Source: a bacterium
GTDB taxonomy: Archaea > Thermoplasmatota > Thermoplasmata > Lutacidiplasmatales > UBA184
Direction: 5' to 3'
DNA length: 5,357 nucleotides
Assembly: GCA_021832495.1 (NCBI GenBank)
Contig: JAKBKR010000166.1
Span: 1-5,357, forward strand
Within the stretch, counting starts at the first letter, position 1. The number at the start of each line of letters is the position of its first letter. Below are positions 1 to 4,488 of this stretch, piece by piece. The notes under the pieces are model-generated. The model did no database searches, was not told the origin of the DNA, and worked only from the letters and a program-made list of their open reading frames with translations. The position numbers and the translations under genes are program-made.

Positions 1-147
1 CTCGGAGTCGATTATCAGGATGCGCGGGAACGCGGACTCGAAAAGCCGCTTGAACGTGGTCGTCTTGCCACTTCCGGGCGACCCTACCAAGAGATAGGCT
101 TCCCCCTTGCGGTCTTCGAGCTTTGATGGGCCGAAGTCGATCACCAT
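1..147 (-). CDS. P-loop ATPase, N-terminal fragment (candidate packaging/secretion ATPase)
   Basis: Only the first 49 residues lie in the window; the gene continues past position 1. A beta strand (AYLLV) leads straight into a Walker A motif, GSPGSGKTT, at residues 22-30. A second strand, RILIIDSE, follows at residues 42-49. A P-loop this close to the N-terminus, followed by a strand ending in Asp, suits the compact FtsK/HerA-like ATPases that package DNA in tailless archaeal viruses. Zot-like or general AAA ATPases would look the same over this stretch. The ATG is followed at once by an in-frame GTG, so either could start translation. The start overlaps the stop of the upstream membrane-protein gene by 7 bp, so it is probably translated from the same message. 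Walker B and any arginine finger lie outside the window. The P-loop call is firm; the packaging role is inferred from the membrane-protein neighbours. Confidence 0.85.
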   Translation of the reverse strand, partial: MVIDFGPSKLEDRKGEAYLLVGSPGSGKTTTFKRLFESAFPRILIIDSE

Positions 148-326
148 ATGAACACTGCCACGACCACCGAGATTACTAAACATCCTGCTATAACGTCCAC
201 GACCCCGTATGTCGCGGATTTGTCGGCGCCGCTCGCTCCTAGTATAATTCGGAAGAATCCATCGGCCACCCAAGAAAACAGGATAATCCAGAGGAGGAGA
301 TGCCAGTCGGGAATTATTTCTATCAT
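141..326 (-). CDS. Small two-pass membrane protein (61 aa)
   Basis: I do not recognise a family. The 61-residue product is almost wholly hydrophobic. Residues about 8-28 (HLLLWIILFSWVADGFFRII) and 39-60 (GVVDVIAGCLVISVVVAVFI) form two probable transmembrane helices, joined by a short polar loop containing GASGADKSATYG. The ATG lies 13 bp after the stop of the 157-residue gene, and the TGA overlaps the ATPase start by 7 bp. It is therefore tightly packed inside the leftward operon. No strong Shine-Dalgarno sequence is visible, so coupled translation is likely. Small double-pass proteins next to a P-loop ATPase are common in archaeal virus structural modules and in secretion systems, where they act as membrane or portal partners. 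That role is inferred from position only. Confidence 0.72.
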   Translation of the reverse strand: MIEIIPDWHLLLWIILFSWVADGFFRIILGASGADKSATYGVVDVIAGCLVISVVVAVFIW

Positions 327-339
327 GGGTTCTCGTTGC

Positions 340-813
340 TTAGGCCGTTGCCTCTCCTAGGATGTCCGGGATCCGCTCCTCGTCCTCTTCCTTCTCGGGC
401 GTCTTCCACTTGCGCCACGCCATGAACTTCCCGGCTTCGATGAGCATGATGGCGCCGACCACAAAGATGATTCCTAGCGACTCGATGGGAAGGTATTTCG
501 CCATCTCGTCGGCTAACGACTCAAAGTAGGTCGCCTCCTTTTCGGTGAGTGTGAATCCCCAGTTGTCCTCTCGGGTCTTCGCGTTCGGCTTCCGGCCCGT
601 GTCCGGATTGACCCCCCAGCCGAAGCCGGTAATCTGCGCCGCCTTGTCGTGGGCAAGGTCGAAGAGACCGAATAGTCCTTTGCTGATGGACCGGGCCACT
701 TCGGGACTCGATGGCAACTTCTCTGAGGGAGGGGGCGTCAGCGTGAGATCGTCCTCGAGTTCCCGCCTGCCGGGCGCGGCCATCGGCTCGTCATCATCGA
801 ACGGGTCGCTCAT
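340..813 (-). CDS. Single-pass membrane protein with long soluble N-terminus (157 aa)
   Basis: No family is recognised. Residues 1-40 are acidic and Pro/Ser-rich, probably disordered (it begins MSDPFDDDEP). Residues 41-110 look folded, with a Gly/aromatic patch (GFGWGVNPDTGR, then DNWGFTL) and an amphipathic helix. Residues about 113-132 form a transmembrane helix (LGIIFVVGAIMLIEAG). A basic stop-transfer stretch (AWRKWKTPEK) and an acidic tail follow. Positive-inside topology puts the short C-terminus in the cytoplasm and the N-terminal domain outside. The ATG overlaps the upstream stop as ATGA and has a strong GGAGGAGG ribosome binding site at 821-828, which settles this start. The same frame stays open back to 1386, but that stretch is taken up by two other genes. 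It could be a virion or envelope protein or an ATPase anchor; this is inference. Confidence 0.85.
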   Translation of the reverse strand: MSDPFDDDEPMAAPGRRELEDDLTLTPPPSEKLPSSPEVARSISKGLFGLFDLAHDKAAQITGFGWGVNPDTGRKPNAKTREDNWGFTLTEKEATYFESLADEMAKYLPIESLGIIFVVGAIMLIEAGKFMAWRKWKTPEKEEDEERIPDILGEATA

Positions 814-1112
814 GCCAGAGCCTCCTCCGGGCTCAAGGCCACATCCGCCGAGGTCGCCGGGGAGTCCTCCAGGCTCAACTGGGTCGGCCTCTTCTCCGCC
901 TGCGGCTTGGGAACTCGGTGCAAGGGTCGAAGAAGTCTCGCCAGCCTCGGGCTCGTCTTCCACACCGCCTCCCATCTCGTTTTGTGAAATCCCTTCAGGA
1001 CCGGCATCGTGATCCAGGTCACGTAGGAATACGCCGCCGCTAGGATGAGATTCGCCAGCATGTCCAGCTCCAACGCGAGGAGGATCGCGTTGAGGGTCGC
1101 TTCGATGCTCAT
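810..1112 (-). CDS. Membrane-anchored small protein (100 aa)
   Basis: No family is recognised. Residues about 5-38 form a long hydrophobic stretch (NAILLALEL, then ANLILAAAYSYVTWI) able to make one long or two short membrane helices. A basic amphipathic segment follows at 41-70, rich in Arg, Trp and Lys (FHKTRWEAVW and RLARLLRPLHR). Residues 71-100 are Pro/Ser/Glu-rich and look disordered. The ATG at 1112 was chosen because the upstream gene ends at 1124, leaving an 11-bp gap, and because the longer form from 1193 would run through that gene. No strong ribosome binding site is seen. The stop overlaps the next start as ATGA. Membrane helix, then basic region, then flexible tail resembles small virion membrane proteins, but nothing here proves it. 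Confidence 0.8.
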   Translation of the reverse strand: MSIEATLNAILLALELDMLANLILAAAYSYVTWITMPVLKGFHKTRWEAVWKTSPRLARLLRPLHRVPKPQAEKRPTQLSLEDSPATSADVALSPEEALA

Positions 1113-1123
1113 CGGTTCCCGGT

Positions 1124-1405
1124 TCAGGCGGGGTTCTTGGGGGTTCGGAAGCGGAATCCGAAACGGCTCTTGGCGTGGGACCGGAATCCCCACTTGGGGC
1201 TTCGGTGCTCGCCCGGAGGCGGTGCTTCCTCTTTCTTTTTCTCGCCTTCTGGTTCCGGGTCGAGTTCGAGTTTCTTCGGCTTGGGCGTGTCCTTTTTGTC
1301 GGACTTGGACTCGGAGGGAGTGGGAGACTTGGAAGGCGGGGTCTTGTCGAAATCAGGTTTGTTCGTCTTGATTTTCTCTTCGGCACCTTCCTTCACCCTC
1401 GGCAT
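1124..1405 (-). CDS. Charged, disordered protein with aromatic-basic tail (93 aa)
   Basis: No family is recognised. Residues 1-66 are nearly all Lys, Glu, Asp, Pro, Ser and Thr (for example TPPSKSPTPSESKSDKK and EPEGEKKKEE), with no hydrophobic core, so this part is almost surely disordered. The C-terminus (about residues 70-93) differs sharply: it alternates aromatic and basic residues (KWGFRSH, then RFGFRFRTPK), as in segments that bind nucleic acid or acidic membranes. The ATG shares one base with the upstream stop (TGATG) and sits behind a GGAGG site at 1410-1414, so the start is well supported. The skewed composition leaves all other frames open, which produces large false ORFs on both strands. 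Possible roles are a scaffolding or DNA-condensing protein; both are guesses. Confidence 0.77.
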   Translation of the reverse strand: MPRVKEGAEEKIKTNKPDFDKTPPSKSPTPSESKSDKKDTPKPKKLELDPEPEGEKKKEEAPPPGEHRSPKWGFRSHAKSRFGFRFRTPKNPA

Positions 1406-1563
1406 CACTCCTCCTTCATCTTGGACTTCGATTCGTTGGGAACGTACACTCGAGTGCGGCAGTTGTCGCACATCGCGAAGATCGACTTGTCGCCTTCCCG
1501 AGTTCCGCACTCTTGCAGGCACCAGGGACACCGGAGCGTATATTTCCCAGGTTTCGAGACCAT
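1405..1563 (-). CDS. Small zinc-ribbon protein (52 aa)
   Basis: The 52-residue product carries two Cys pairs, RCPWC (C12, C15) and MCDNC (C32, C35), with an extra C19. This is a typical rubredoxin-knuckle zinc ribbon that would bind one Zn. The C-terminus (ESKSKMKEE) is charged. It is the first gene of the leftward six-gene run. Its ATG lies about 24 bases from the centre of a TTATAAATA box, so the message is probably leaderless. Its TGA shares one base with the next ATG. Small ribbons of this type in archaeal viruses and plasmids are usually taken to be nucleic-acid binding or RNA-polymerase-associated factors, but no specific function can be read here. First position in an assembly-type operon allows an early regulatory role. 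Confidence 0.85.
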   Translation of the reverse strand: MVSKPGKYTLRCPWCLQECGTREGDKSIFAMCDNCRTRVYVPNESKSKMKEE

Positions 1564-1570
1564 GCAAGCG

Positions 1571-1578
1571 GTATATAC
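1571..1578 (+). promoter_or_regulatory. TATA box for the rightward pair
   Basis: GTATATAC, an 8-bp palindrome, is centred about 26 bases before the ATG at 1600, the spacing expected for a nearly leaderless archaeal message. An alternative ATTTATAA at 1584-1591 is too close to the start codon to serve this gene. An AAGGTGA at 1590-1596 could act as a ribosome binding site if transcription began further upstream, so the leader length is uncertain. Confidence 0.55.
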
Positions 1579-1582
1579 GTAT

Positions 1583-1591
1583 TATTTATAA
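1583..1591 (-). promoter_or_regulatory. TATA box for the leftward operon
   Basis: On the minus strand the box reads TTATAAATA, close to the archaeal TATA consensus. Its centre is about 24 bases upstream of the ATG at 1563. In archaea transcription starts roughly 25-30 bases after the box, so the transcript would begin at or next to the start codon (leaderless). It lies within the same 36-bp gap as the rightward box. Confidence 0.65.
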
Positions 1592-1599
1592 GGTGAACG

Positions 1600-1935
1600 A
1601 TGCGAGACCTAGGGCCGATGACACGCGCTGAGTTGACGCCTCCGCCCTCTGTGCCCGCGGGTTGGCTGAAGTGCCCATGCGGTGGCACGATGACGATGAT
1701 GCCATGGTCGAACTCGGAGGGGCCGATGCGGTGCGCAAACATGGCCGCTTGTGGGAAGTGCGGACGCGGCCGATGGCACTTCTTCGAGCGAAAACGGAAG
1801 ACGTGGCATCCGGTTACGAAGCGGAATTGGCTGTTCGGCCCGGACGGTCCTGGCGGATTACAGGACCAGCCGAAGGTTCTCGAGCGACCGCTGGATGGAA
1901 CCACGGTGACGAGTTATTCCGGCTCGGGGCCATGA
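1600..1935 (+). CDS. Zinc-binding protein coupled to the glycosyltransferase (111 aa)
   Basis: The product has a CPCGG knuckle (C25, C27) and a second cluster CANMAACGKCGRG (C45, C51, C54), consistent with one zinc ribbon of unusual spacing. A basic aromatic stretch (RWHFFERKRKTWH) follows at about residues 58-70, and then a Gly/Pro-rich tail without obvious structure. ATG 1600 fits the TATA box at 1571-1578; ATG 1618 is a possible later start. The stop overlaps the glycosyltransferase start as ATGA, so the two are made from one message and are probably used together. The ribbon plus basic patch could bind nucleic acid or another protein. I do not recognise a family. A frame offset from this one stays open upstream of the glycosyltransferase, but it lacks the Cys pattern and is a shadow. 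Confidence 0.85.
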   Translation: MRDLGPMTRAELTPPPSVPAGWLKCPCGGTMTMMPWSNSEGPMRCANMAACGKCGRGRWHFFERKRKTWHPVTKRNWLFGPDGPGGLQDQPKVLERPLDGTTVTSYSGSGP

Positions 1936-2459
1936 TCTCTGTCGTCGTTCCCTGCCGCCCGTCCACCATTGAGGAGACCCGCCGGACGTTCCCGGTGCCG
2001 GAGGGAGCCGACGAGATCATCTTCCAGCCCGGACCCGACGGAGCTTGGCAGGGCAGGAACCGGGGGGCGGTGCAAGCCCGCGGCAACATCCTGGTGTTCC
2101 TCGATGACGATGTGGAAGTCATCGGAAATCTACAGAGCCTTGACTCCAAGACGACTGATTATTGGGTTGCGAAGTTTCTCGATGTCTCGGGAGATCCTTG
2201 GAGCTCCATCGTCTACGGATTCCTCAATGTTGGCGTAGACCTGAGTTATCCGCAGGCGGCTTGCGGAGGGTTTCAGGCTGTGCGCCGGGGCGCTTTCGAG
2301 GCCATACGTGGCTATCGGGACGTGCCCCAGGAGGATGTGGATCTGTTCGAGCGGTTGGCCGCTCGAGGTTTCAAGCGAGGGTTGTTTGACGGGGCGGTCC
2401 TTGTGCATCGGGCCATGAGACCTTACCGGGCGAAAGAGTGGCAACTTCGTGGACCGTGA
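1932..2459 (+). CDS. Small GT-A fold glycosyltransferase, family 2-like (175 aa)
   Basis: The N-terminus ISVVVPCRP (residues 2-10) is the first nucleotide-binding strand of GT2 enzymes. GRNRGAVQARGNILVFLDDDV (residues 41-61) holds the Asn/Arg-Gly helix and the metal-binding DDD motif (58-60). CGGFQAVRR (111-119) is the acceptor-side Gly segment. QEDVDLFERL (133-142) carries the ED catalytic-base motif, and a closing strand GAVLVHR (154-160) ends in the His that often ligates metal. The set of GT2 core motifs is present and in order, yet the protein is shorter than the usual 220-300 residues because loops and the C-terminal extension are trimmed. It would transfer a sugar from a nucleotide sugar; donor and acceptor cannot be read. 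ATG 1932 overlaps the upstream stop as ATGA. The last 29 codons overlap the oppositely oriented Cys-rich gene. Glycosylation of a viral or cell-surface protein is an inference. Confidence 0.92.
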   Translation: MISVVVPCRPSTIEETRRTFPVPEGADEIIFQPGPDGAWQGRNRGAVQARGNILVFLDDDVEVIGNLQSLDSKTTDYWVAKFLDVSGDPWSSIVYGFLNVGVDLSYPQAACGGFQAVRRGAFEAIRGYRDVPQEDVDLFERLAARGFKRGLFDGAVLVHRAMRPYRAKEWQLRGP

Positions 2460-2619
2460 GACTGACGAGCGTTCGGCCATGCAGTTCCAAGCAGTCCTCG
2501 CACTCTGTGTAGAGCGTTCCCTCTGCGTGGGAAAAGTTAAAGTCGATGCTCTCCGCTTCATTCGGGCAGTCGTGGCAGACCTGACAACCGCACTTGTTGC
2601 CGATGGTCGCCCGCGTCAC
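2371..2619 (-). CDS. Cys-rich zinc-binding protein, C-x-C-x2-C-x-D-C-P type (82 aa)
   Basis: The N-terminal half holds CGCQVCHDCPNEAE (C10, C12, C15, C18) and a second knuckle CEDC (C40, C43), enough for one or two zinc sites. The first cluster matches the 77-residue protein at 4255-4488 in spacing and in the DCP-x-x-E ending, so the two are probably related. The start is a GTG whose GTGA overlaps the stop of the winged-helix gene; the sequence GGGGT sits 6 bases before it. Coupled translation supports this frame over the competing ones. Residues 54-82, which lie antisense to the glycosyltransferase, contain only an ordinary Pro/Ser/Gly tail and may be unconstrained. Likely role: a small nucleic-acid or protein-binding factor working with the winged-helix protein. 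No named family is recognised. Confidence 0.77.
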   Translation of the reverse strand: MTRATIGNKCGCQVCHDCPNEAESIDFNFSHAEGTLYTECEDCLELHGRTLVSLTVHEVATLSPGKVSWPDAQGPPRQTTLA

Positions 2620-3503
2620 GAGTACCCCGATTGATACCCGCCGTATCCGGGCTCGGGAGTCTTAGGCGGTTCTGGCTTCTTGGATTCCTGTTCTGCGATC
2701 TTCGCGGCGCCCTCTAGAAGCATACGGGTCGGAGATCCTCCGTCTATCTCCCTCATCGCTTGTAGGAGGTTCATCTCCCTCAGGGTCAGATGTACCTCGT
2801 GCCTCACGACATCCTTCGACTTCTGATACAGAGCGACGTACGCATTCGTCCACTTCTTCAACCGAATACCCTTGACCCCATCTAACCGCCAGTTCCAATA
2901 GTCACGGTTTATCCCGATCTGGACTAGGTAGGCGGTCACGTCCGGGTCGACCGGGTACAACATGGTCCTAAGCCACGTTCTGAAATCCTTGAACTCCTCC
3001 AACTCCAGGGGCTTCCGGCTGGCCTCCATGTAGATGAGGAGCGTGTGGGTCCTGGGGTGGAAGCGGAACCGTACCACTCTGCCGTTGAAATCCTCCAGGG
3101 CTTGTATGTATGTAGAATAAGGCTTCCAGCCACGGACCCGGCCGACGGGACCACCCTGTGGGGTCTCGTGCCAATTTGGGGCTTTCAAAACGATGCCATG
3201 TAACCCTAGGCGTCCGCTTGGATCGTGGGTGATGTCCGGGGACCCCAGCTTGAGCTTGTACGCGCCCTGGTAGGGACGTTCCAGCACGCCGAGAGATACC
3301 ATTTCGGACAGGTGCCTCAGGACCGTCCGCCTAGGGAGGCTTACGCCCCCGATTATCTCGTCCGCAGAGCGTGGATAATCCCCGTTCTGGAGGAGCCAAC
3401 GCACTACTTCTTGTGCCACGCGTTTTTGGCACACTTTGGCACTCGGAGTGCCACTCCCCGGCGTGAAAAGTCGCCTCTGTTTCCCAGATTTCAGGTTCGA
3501 CAT
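2616..3503 (-). CDS. Winged-helix DNA-binding protein with a large C-terminal domain (295 aa)
   Basis: Residues 27-86 form a winged helix: KRVAQEVVRWLL (helix 1), SADEII (helix 2), SLPRRTVLRHLSEMVSLGVL (recognition helix) and a wing ending in YKLKL. Residues 1-26 are basic. The middle (about 95-265) is a mixed alpha/beta domain with strands such as GIVLKAPNW, VVRFRFHP and TLLIYMEA, and Trp-rich helices; I do not recognise it. The last 25 residues (about 270-295) are Lys/Pro/Glu, then Gly/Tyr-rich (GYGGYQSGY), and probably disordered. ATG 3503 was preferred to the upstream TTG at 3596 because a TATA box at 3539-3548 lies inside that extension and GGAG precedes the ATG. It could be a transcription regulator or a replication initiator. 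It is followed by the coupled Cys-rich gene. Confidence 0.9.
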   Translation of the reverse strand: MSNLKSGKQRRLFTPGSGTPSAKVCQKRVAQEVVRWLLQNGDYPRSADEIIGGVSLPRRTVLRHLSEMVSLGVLERPYQGAYKLKLGSPDITHDPSGRLGLHGIVLKAPNWHETPQGGPVGRVRGWKPYSTYIQALEDFNGRVVRFRFHPRTHTLLIYMEASRKPLELEEFKDFRTWLRTMLYPVDPDVTAYLVQIGINRDYWNWRLDGVKGIRLKKWTNAYVALYQKSKDVVRHEVHLTLREMNLLQAMREIDGGSPTRMLLEGAAKIAEQESKKPEPPKTPEPGYGGYQSGYS

Positions 3504-3538
3504 ATCCGTTCTCCGGTCGCGGGACAACACGCGAGACT

Positions 3539-3548
3539 TTATTAATAA
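3539..3548 (-). promoter_or_regulatory. TATA box for the winged-helix gene
   Basis: TTATTAATAA is a perfect 10-bp palindrome in otherwise GC-rich DNA, centred about 40 bases before the ATG at 3503. With normal archaeal spacing, transcription would begin near 3516, giving a leader of about 13 bases that contains GGAG. Because it is palindromic it does not itself set direction; the leftward assignment rests on the downstream gene. Confidence 0.6.
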
Positions 3549-3687
3549 TACGGGCGTACGTCGTTCGGGTCGAGAGTACCGGTGGCCGTTCTCCAAAACT
3601 CCGCCGGGAAGCGACCTCGCGGCCCGGCCCGATACCCATGTCGGAACCTCACGCCAGACCTGGGGGCAGGGCCGCGTTCCGGTTGCC

Positions 3688-3705
3688 CATATATATTAAT
3701 TTAGA
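3688..3705. promoter_or_regulatory. AT-rich element between the two minus-strand groups
   Basis: CCATATATATTAATTTAG stands out in GC-rich DNA, 12 bases beyond the stop of the SWIM protein gene. Read leftward it could be a second, distal promoter for the winged-helix gene, giving a leader of about 165 bases. It might also help end transcription of the recombinase-to-SWIM run. Read rightward, a TATA here would start a message antisense to the SWIM gene near 3715. The rest of the gap (3504-3716) shows only this element and the box at 3539-3548. Confidence 0.3.
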
Positions 3706-3716
3706 AGGCGGATGCG

Positions 3717-4205
3717 TTATGGCATTTTCGCGAAAGCCCAGACATGGACGTTCCGCGCTGTGTCCGAGTCCCACTTGCGGCCTGCGTCCTTTACGAGCTC
3801 CAATTCTCGCAGCTCATAGATCCTCGGAGTGACCCTGTTGACAGGCCACGAGAGACCCGCGGCGATCTCCCGGTTGCAGGCTGGACCGTTATCTTTGAGC
3901 CATTCCAAGACTTCCCGTTGCCGGTCGGCCCGGTCTCCCAACGCGTGAAAGGATTCCACCTGAGTATCTTGGGGGCCGTGCTTCTTGGCTGTCTTGGAGG
4001 CGAGGAACACGAGCGAGCGCACATGATGGCAGTCGCCCCGGTGCAGGAAGCCGGGACAGTTGCAGCGTAGAGAGCGGTCCTCAGTTACCTGGACCGTGTA
4101 AATTGCCCCTGTTACCGTTCGACTCGGGACGACTATCTCGAGCCCGTAGAGGGTGGTTCTGGCGTGGAGTTGGGAGAGGTCCGCGCCGATGGGAAGGACG
4201 TTCAC
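3717..4205 (-). CDS. SWIM zinc-finger plus winged-helix protein (162 aa)
   Basis: Residues 35-68 form a SWIM domain: strands IYTVQV and SLRCNCPGF, then the ligand set C48-x-C50-x8-C59-x-H61 (CNCPGFLHRGDCHH), and a helix. Residues 94-145 are a winged helix, REVLEWLKDNGPACNREIAAGL followed by the recognition segment NRVTPRIYELREL, with a wing around KDAGRK. SWIM domains bind DNA or proteins. A SWIM joined to this GP...NR-x-TPR type of winged helix is seen in phage and plasmid proteins, so a regulator or DNA-transaction factor is likely. The start is a GTG with no good ribosome binding site of its own. It overlaps the stop of a 20-codon micro-ORF as GTGA, which suggests coupled translation. It closes the run that begins with the recombinase. 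Confidence 0.92.
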   Translation of the reverse strand: MNVLPIGADLSQLHARTTLYGLEIVVPSRTVTGAIYTVQVTEDRSLRCNCPGFLHRGDCHHVRSLVFLASKTAKKHGPQDTQVESFHALGDRADRQREVLEWLKDNGPACNREIAAGLSWPVNRVTPRIYELRELELVKDAGRKWDSDTARNVHVWAFAKMP

Positions 4206-4264
4206 GACTTGAATCCGTGGCCTTCGAGAACGTTTTCAAGCTTCGCTGTCACTCTTATTCCCAT
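4202..4264 (-). CDS. 20-residue micro-ORF bridging two genes
   Basis: ATG 4264 opens a 20-codon frame (MGIRVTAKLENVLEGHGFKS). It overlaps the end of the 77-residue gene by 10 bp and ends in a GTGA overlap with the SWIM gene. The ribosome binding site GGAGGAAG at 4269-4276 is the strongest in this half of the window and is placed for this ATG. The peptide is a possible amphipathic helix. It may be a translational relay that lets ribosomes reach the GTG-started SWIM gene, or a real micropeptide. It is in a different frame from SWIM, so a frameshift joining the two cannot be ruled out. Confidence 0.4.
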   Translation of the reverse strand: MGIRVTAKLENVLEGHGFKS

Positions 4265-4488
4265 GTTTCTTCCTCCGAACAATTCGCGCATAACTTGTCG
4301 CCTAGGTTAGCCTCCTTCTCGGGACAGTCGATGCAGAGGCGACAACTGCACGGCTCCTTTGCTTCATCCACTAGAGCGAAGCCAAGGTACATAGCAAGAA
4401 CCGGAACTAGGGCGGGATCGATCTTCTCTCTCTTGACAATGTCGGCGAACTTCTTTTGGTACTTTGCCAATAGCTCACGATCTATCAT
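4255..4488 (-). CDS. Helical protein with Cys-rich zinc tail (77 aa)
   Basis: Residues 1-45 are predicted helical: a charged helix (RELLAKYQKKFADIVKREK), then a hydrophobic one (ALVPVLAMYLGFALV). Residues 47-70 hold the zinc cluster CSCRLCIDCPEKEA (C47, C49, C52, C55) and CANC (C67, C70). This signature recurs in the 82-residue protein at 2371-2619, so both probably belong to one small family I cannot name. A longer frame from a TTG at 4584 exists, but ATG 4488 is preferred: it overlaps the stop of the 47-residue zinc ribbon as ATGA and has GAGGT 5 bases upstream. The second helix may pack against a partner or the membrane. The gene sits in the recombinase-to-SWIM run, and its last codons carry the ribosome binding site of the micro-ORF. 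Confidence 0.85.
   Translation of the reverse strand: MIDRELLAKYQKKFADIVKREKIDPALVPVLAMYLGFALVDEAKEPCSCRLCIDCPEKEANLGDKLCANCSEEETWE
4269..4276 (-). promoter_or_regulatory. Strong ribosome binding site before the 20-codon micro-ORF
   Basis: GGAGGAAG on the minus strand is a near-ideal match to the archaeal anti-Shine-Dalgarno sequence, with its GGAGG core 7 bases before ATG 4264. It lies inside the 3' end of the 77-residue gene, where it encodes Glu-Glu. No other start codon lies at suitable distance, so it points to translation of the micro-ORF. Confidence 0.5.

Noticed and set aside
814..1386. Open minus-strand frame extending the 157-residue gene upstream by 191 codons
   Set aside because: It runs through two genes with better starts and ribosome binding sites. 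Its product is Pro/Ser/Arg-rich, as expected for an off-frame reading of GC-rich DNA, and the strong GGAGGAGG at 821-828 marks the true start.
545..1591. Long plus-strand frames opposite the leftward cassette
   Set aside because: Their products are Arg/Ser/Gly/Pro-rich or repetitive Phe/Leu without domains. They mirror the skewed composition of the minus-strand genes, and no promoter precedes them.
1662..1931. Upstream extension of the glycosyltransferase frame by 90 codons
   Set aside because: It overlaps the zinc-binding gene, lacks GT2 features and would put extra sequence before the canonical first strand; ATG 1932 in the ATGA overlap is the natural start.
2449..2634. 61-codon plus-strand frame beginning with GTG at the end of the glycosyltransferase
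   Set aside because: It lies opposite the Cys-rich gene, whose six ordered cysteines and GTGA coupling are better evidence; its own product shows no motif.
3504..3596. 31-codon extension of the winged-helix gene to a TTG
   Set aside because: The TATA-like palindrome at 3539-3548 lies inside it, and GGAG precedes ATG 3503.
3712..3832. Short plus-strand frames behind the AT-rich element at 3688-3705
   Set aside because: A TATA-like box at about the right distance made a 37-codon frame from ATG 3719 tempting. It is antisense to the SWIM protein's winged helix, which has clear coding constraint, and the peptide has no motif.
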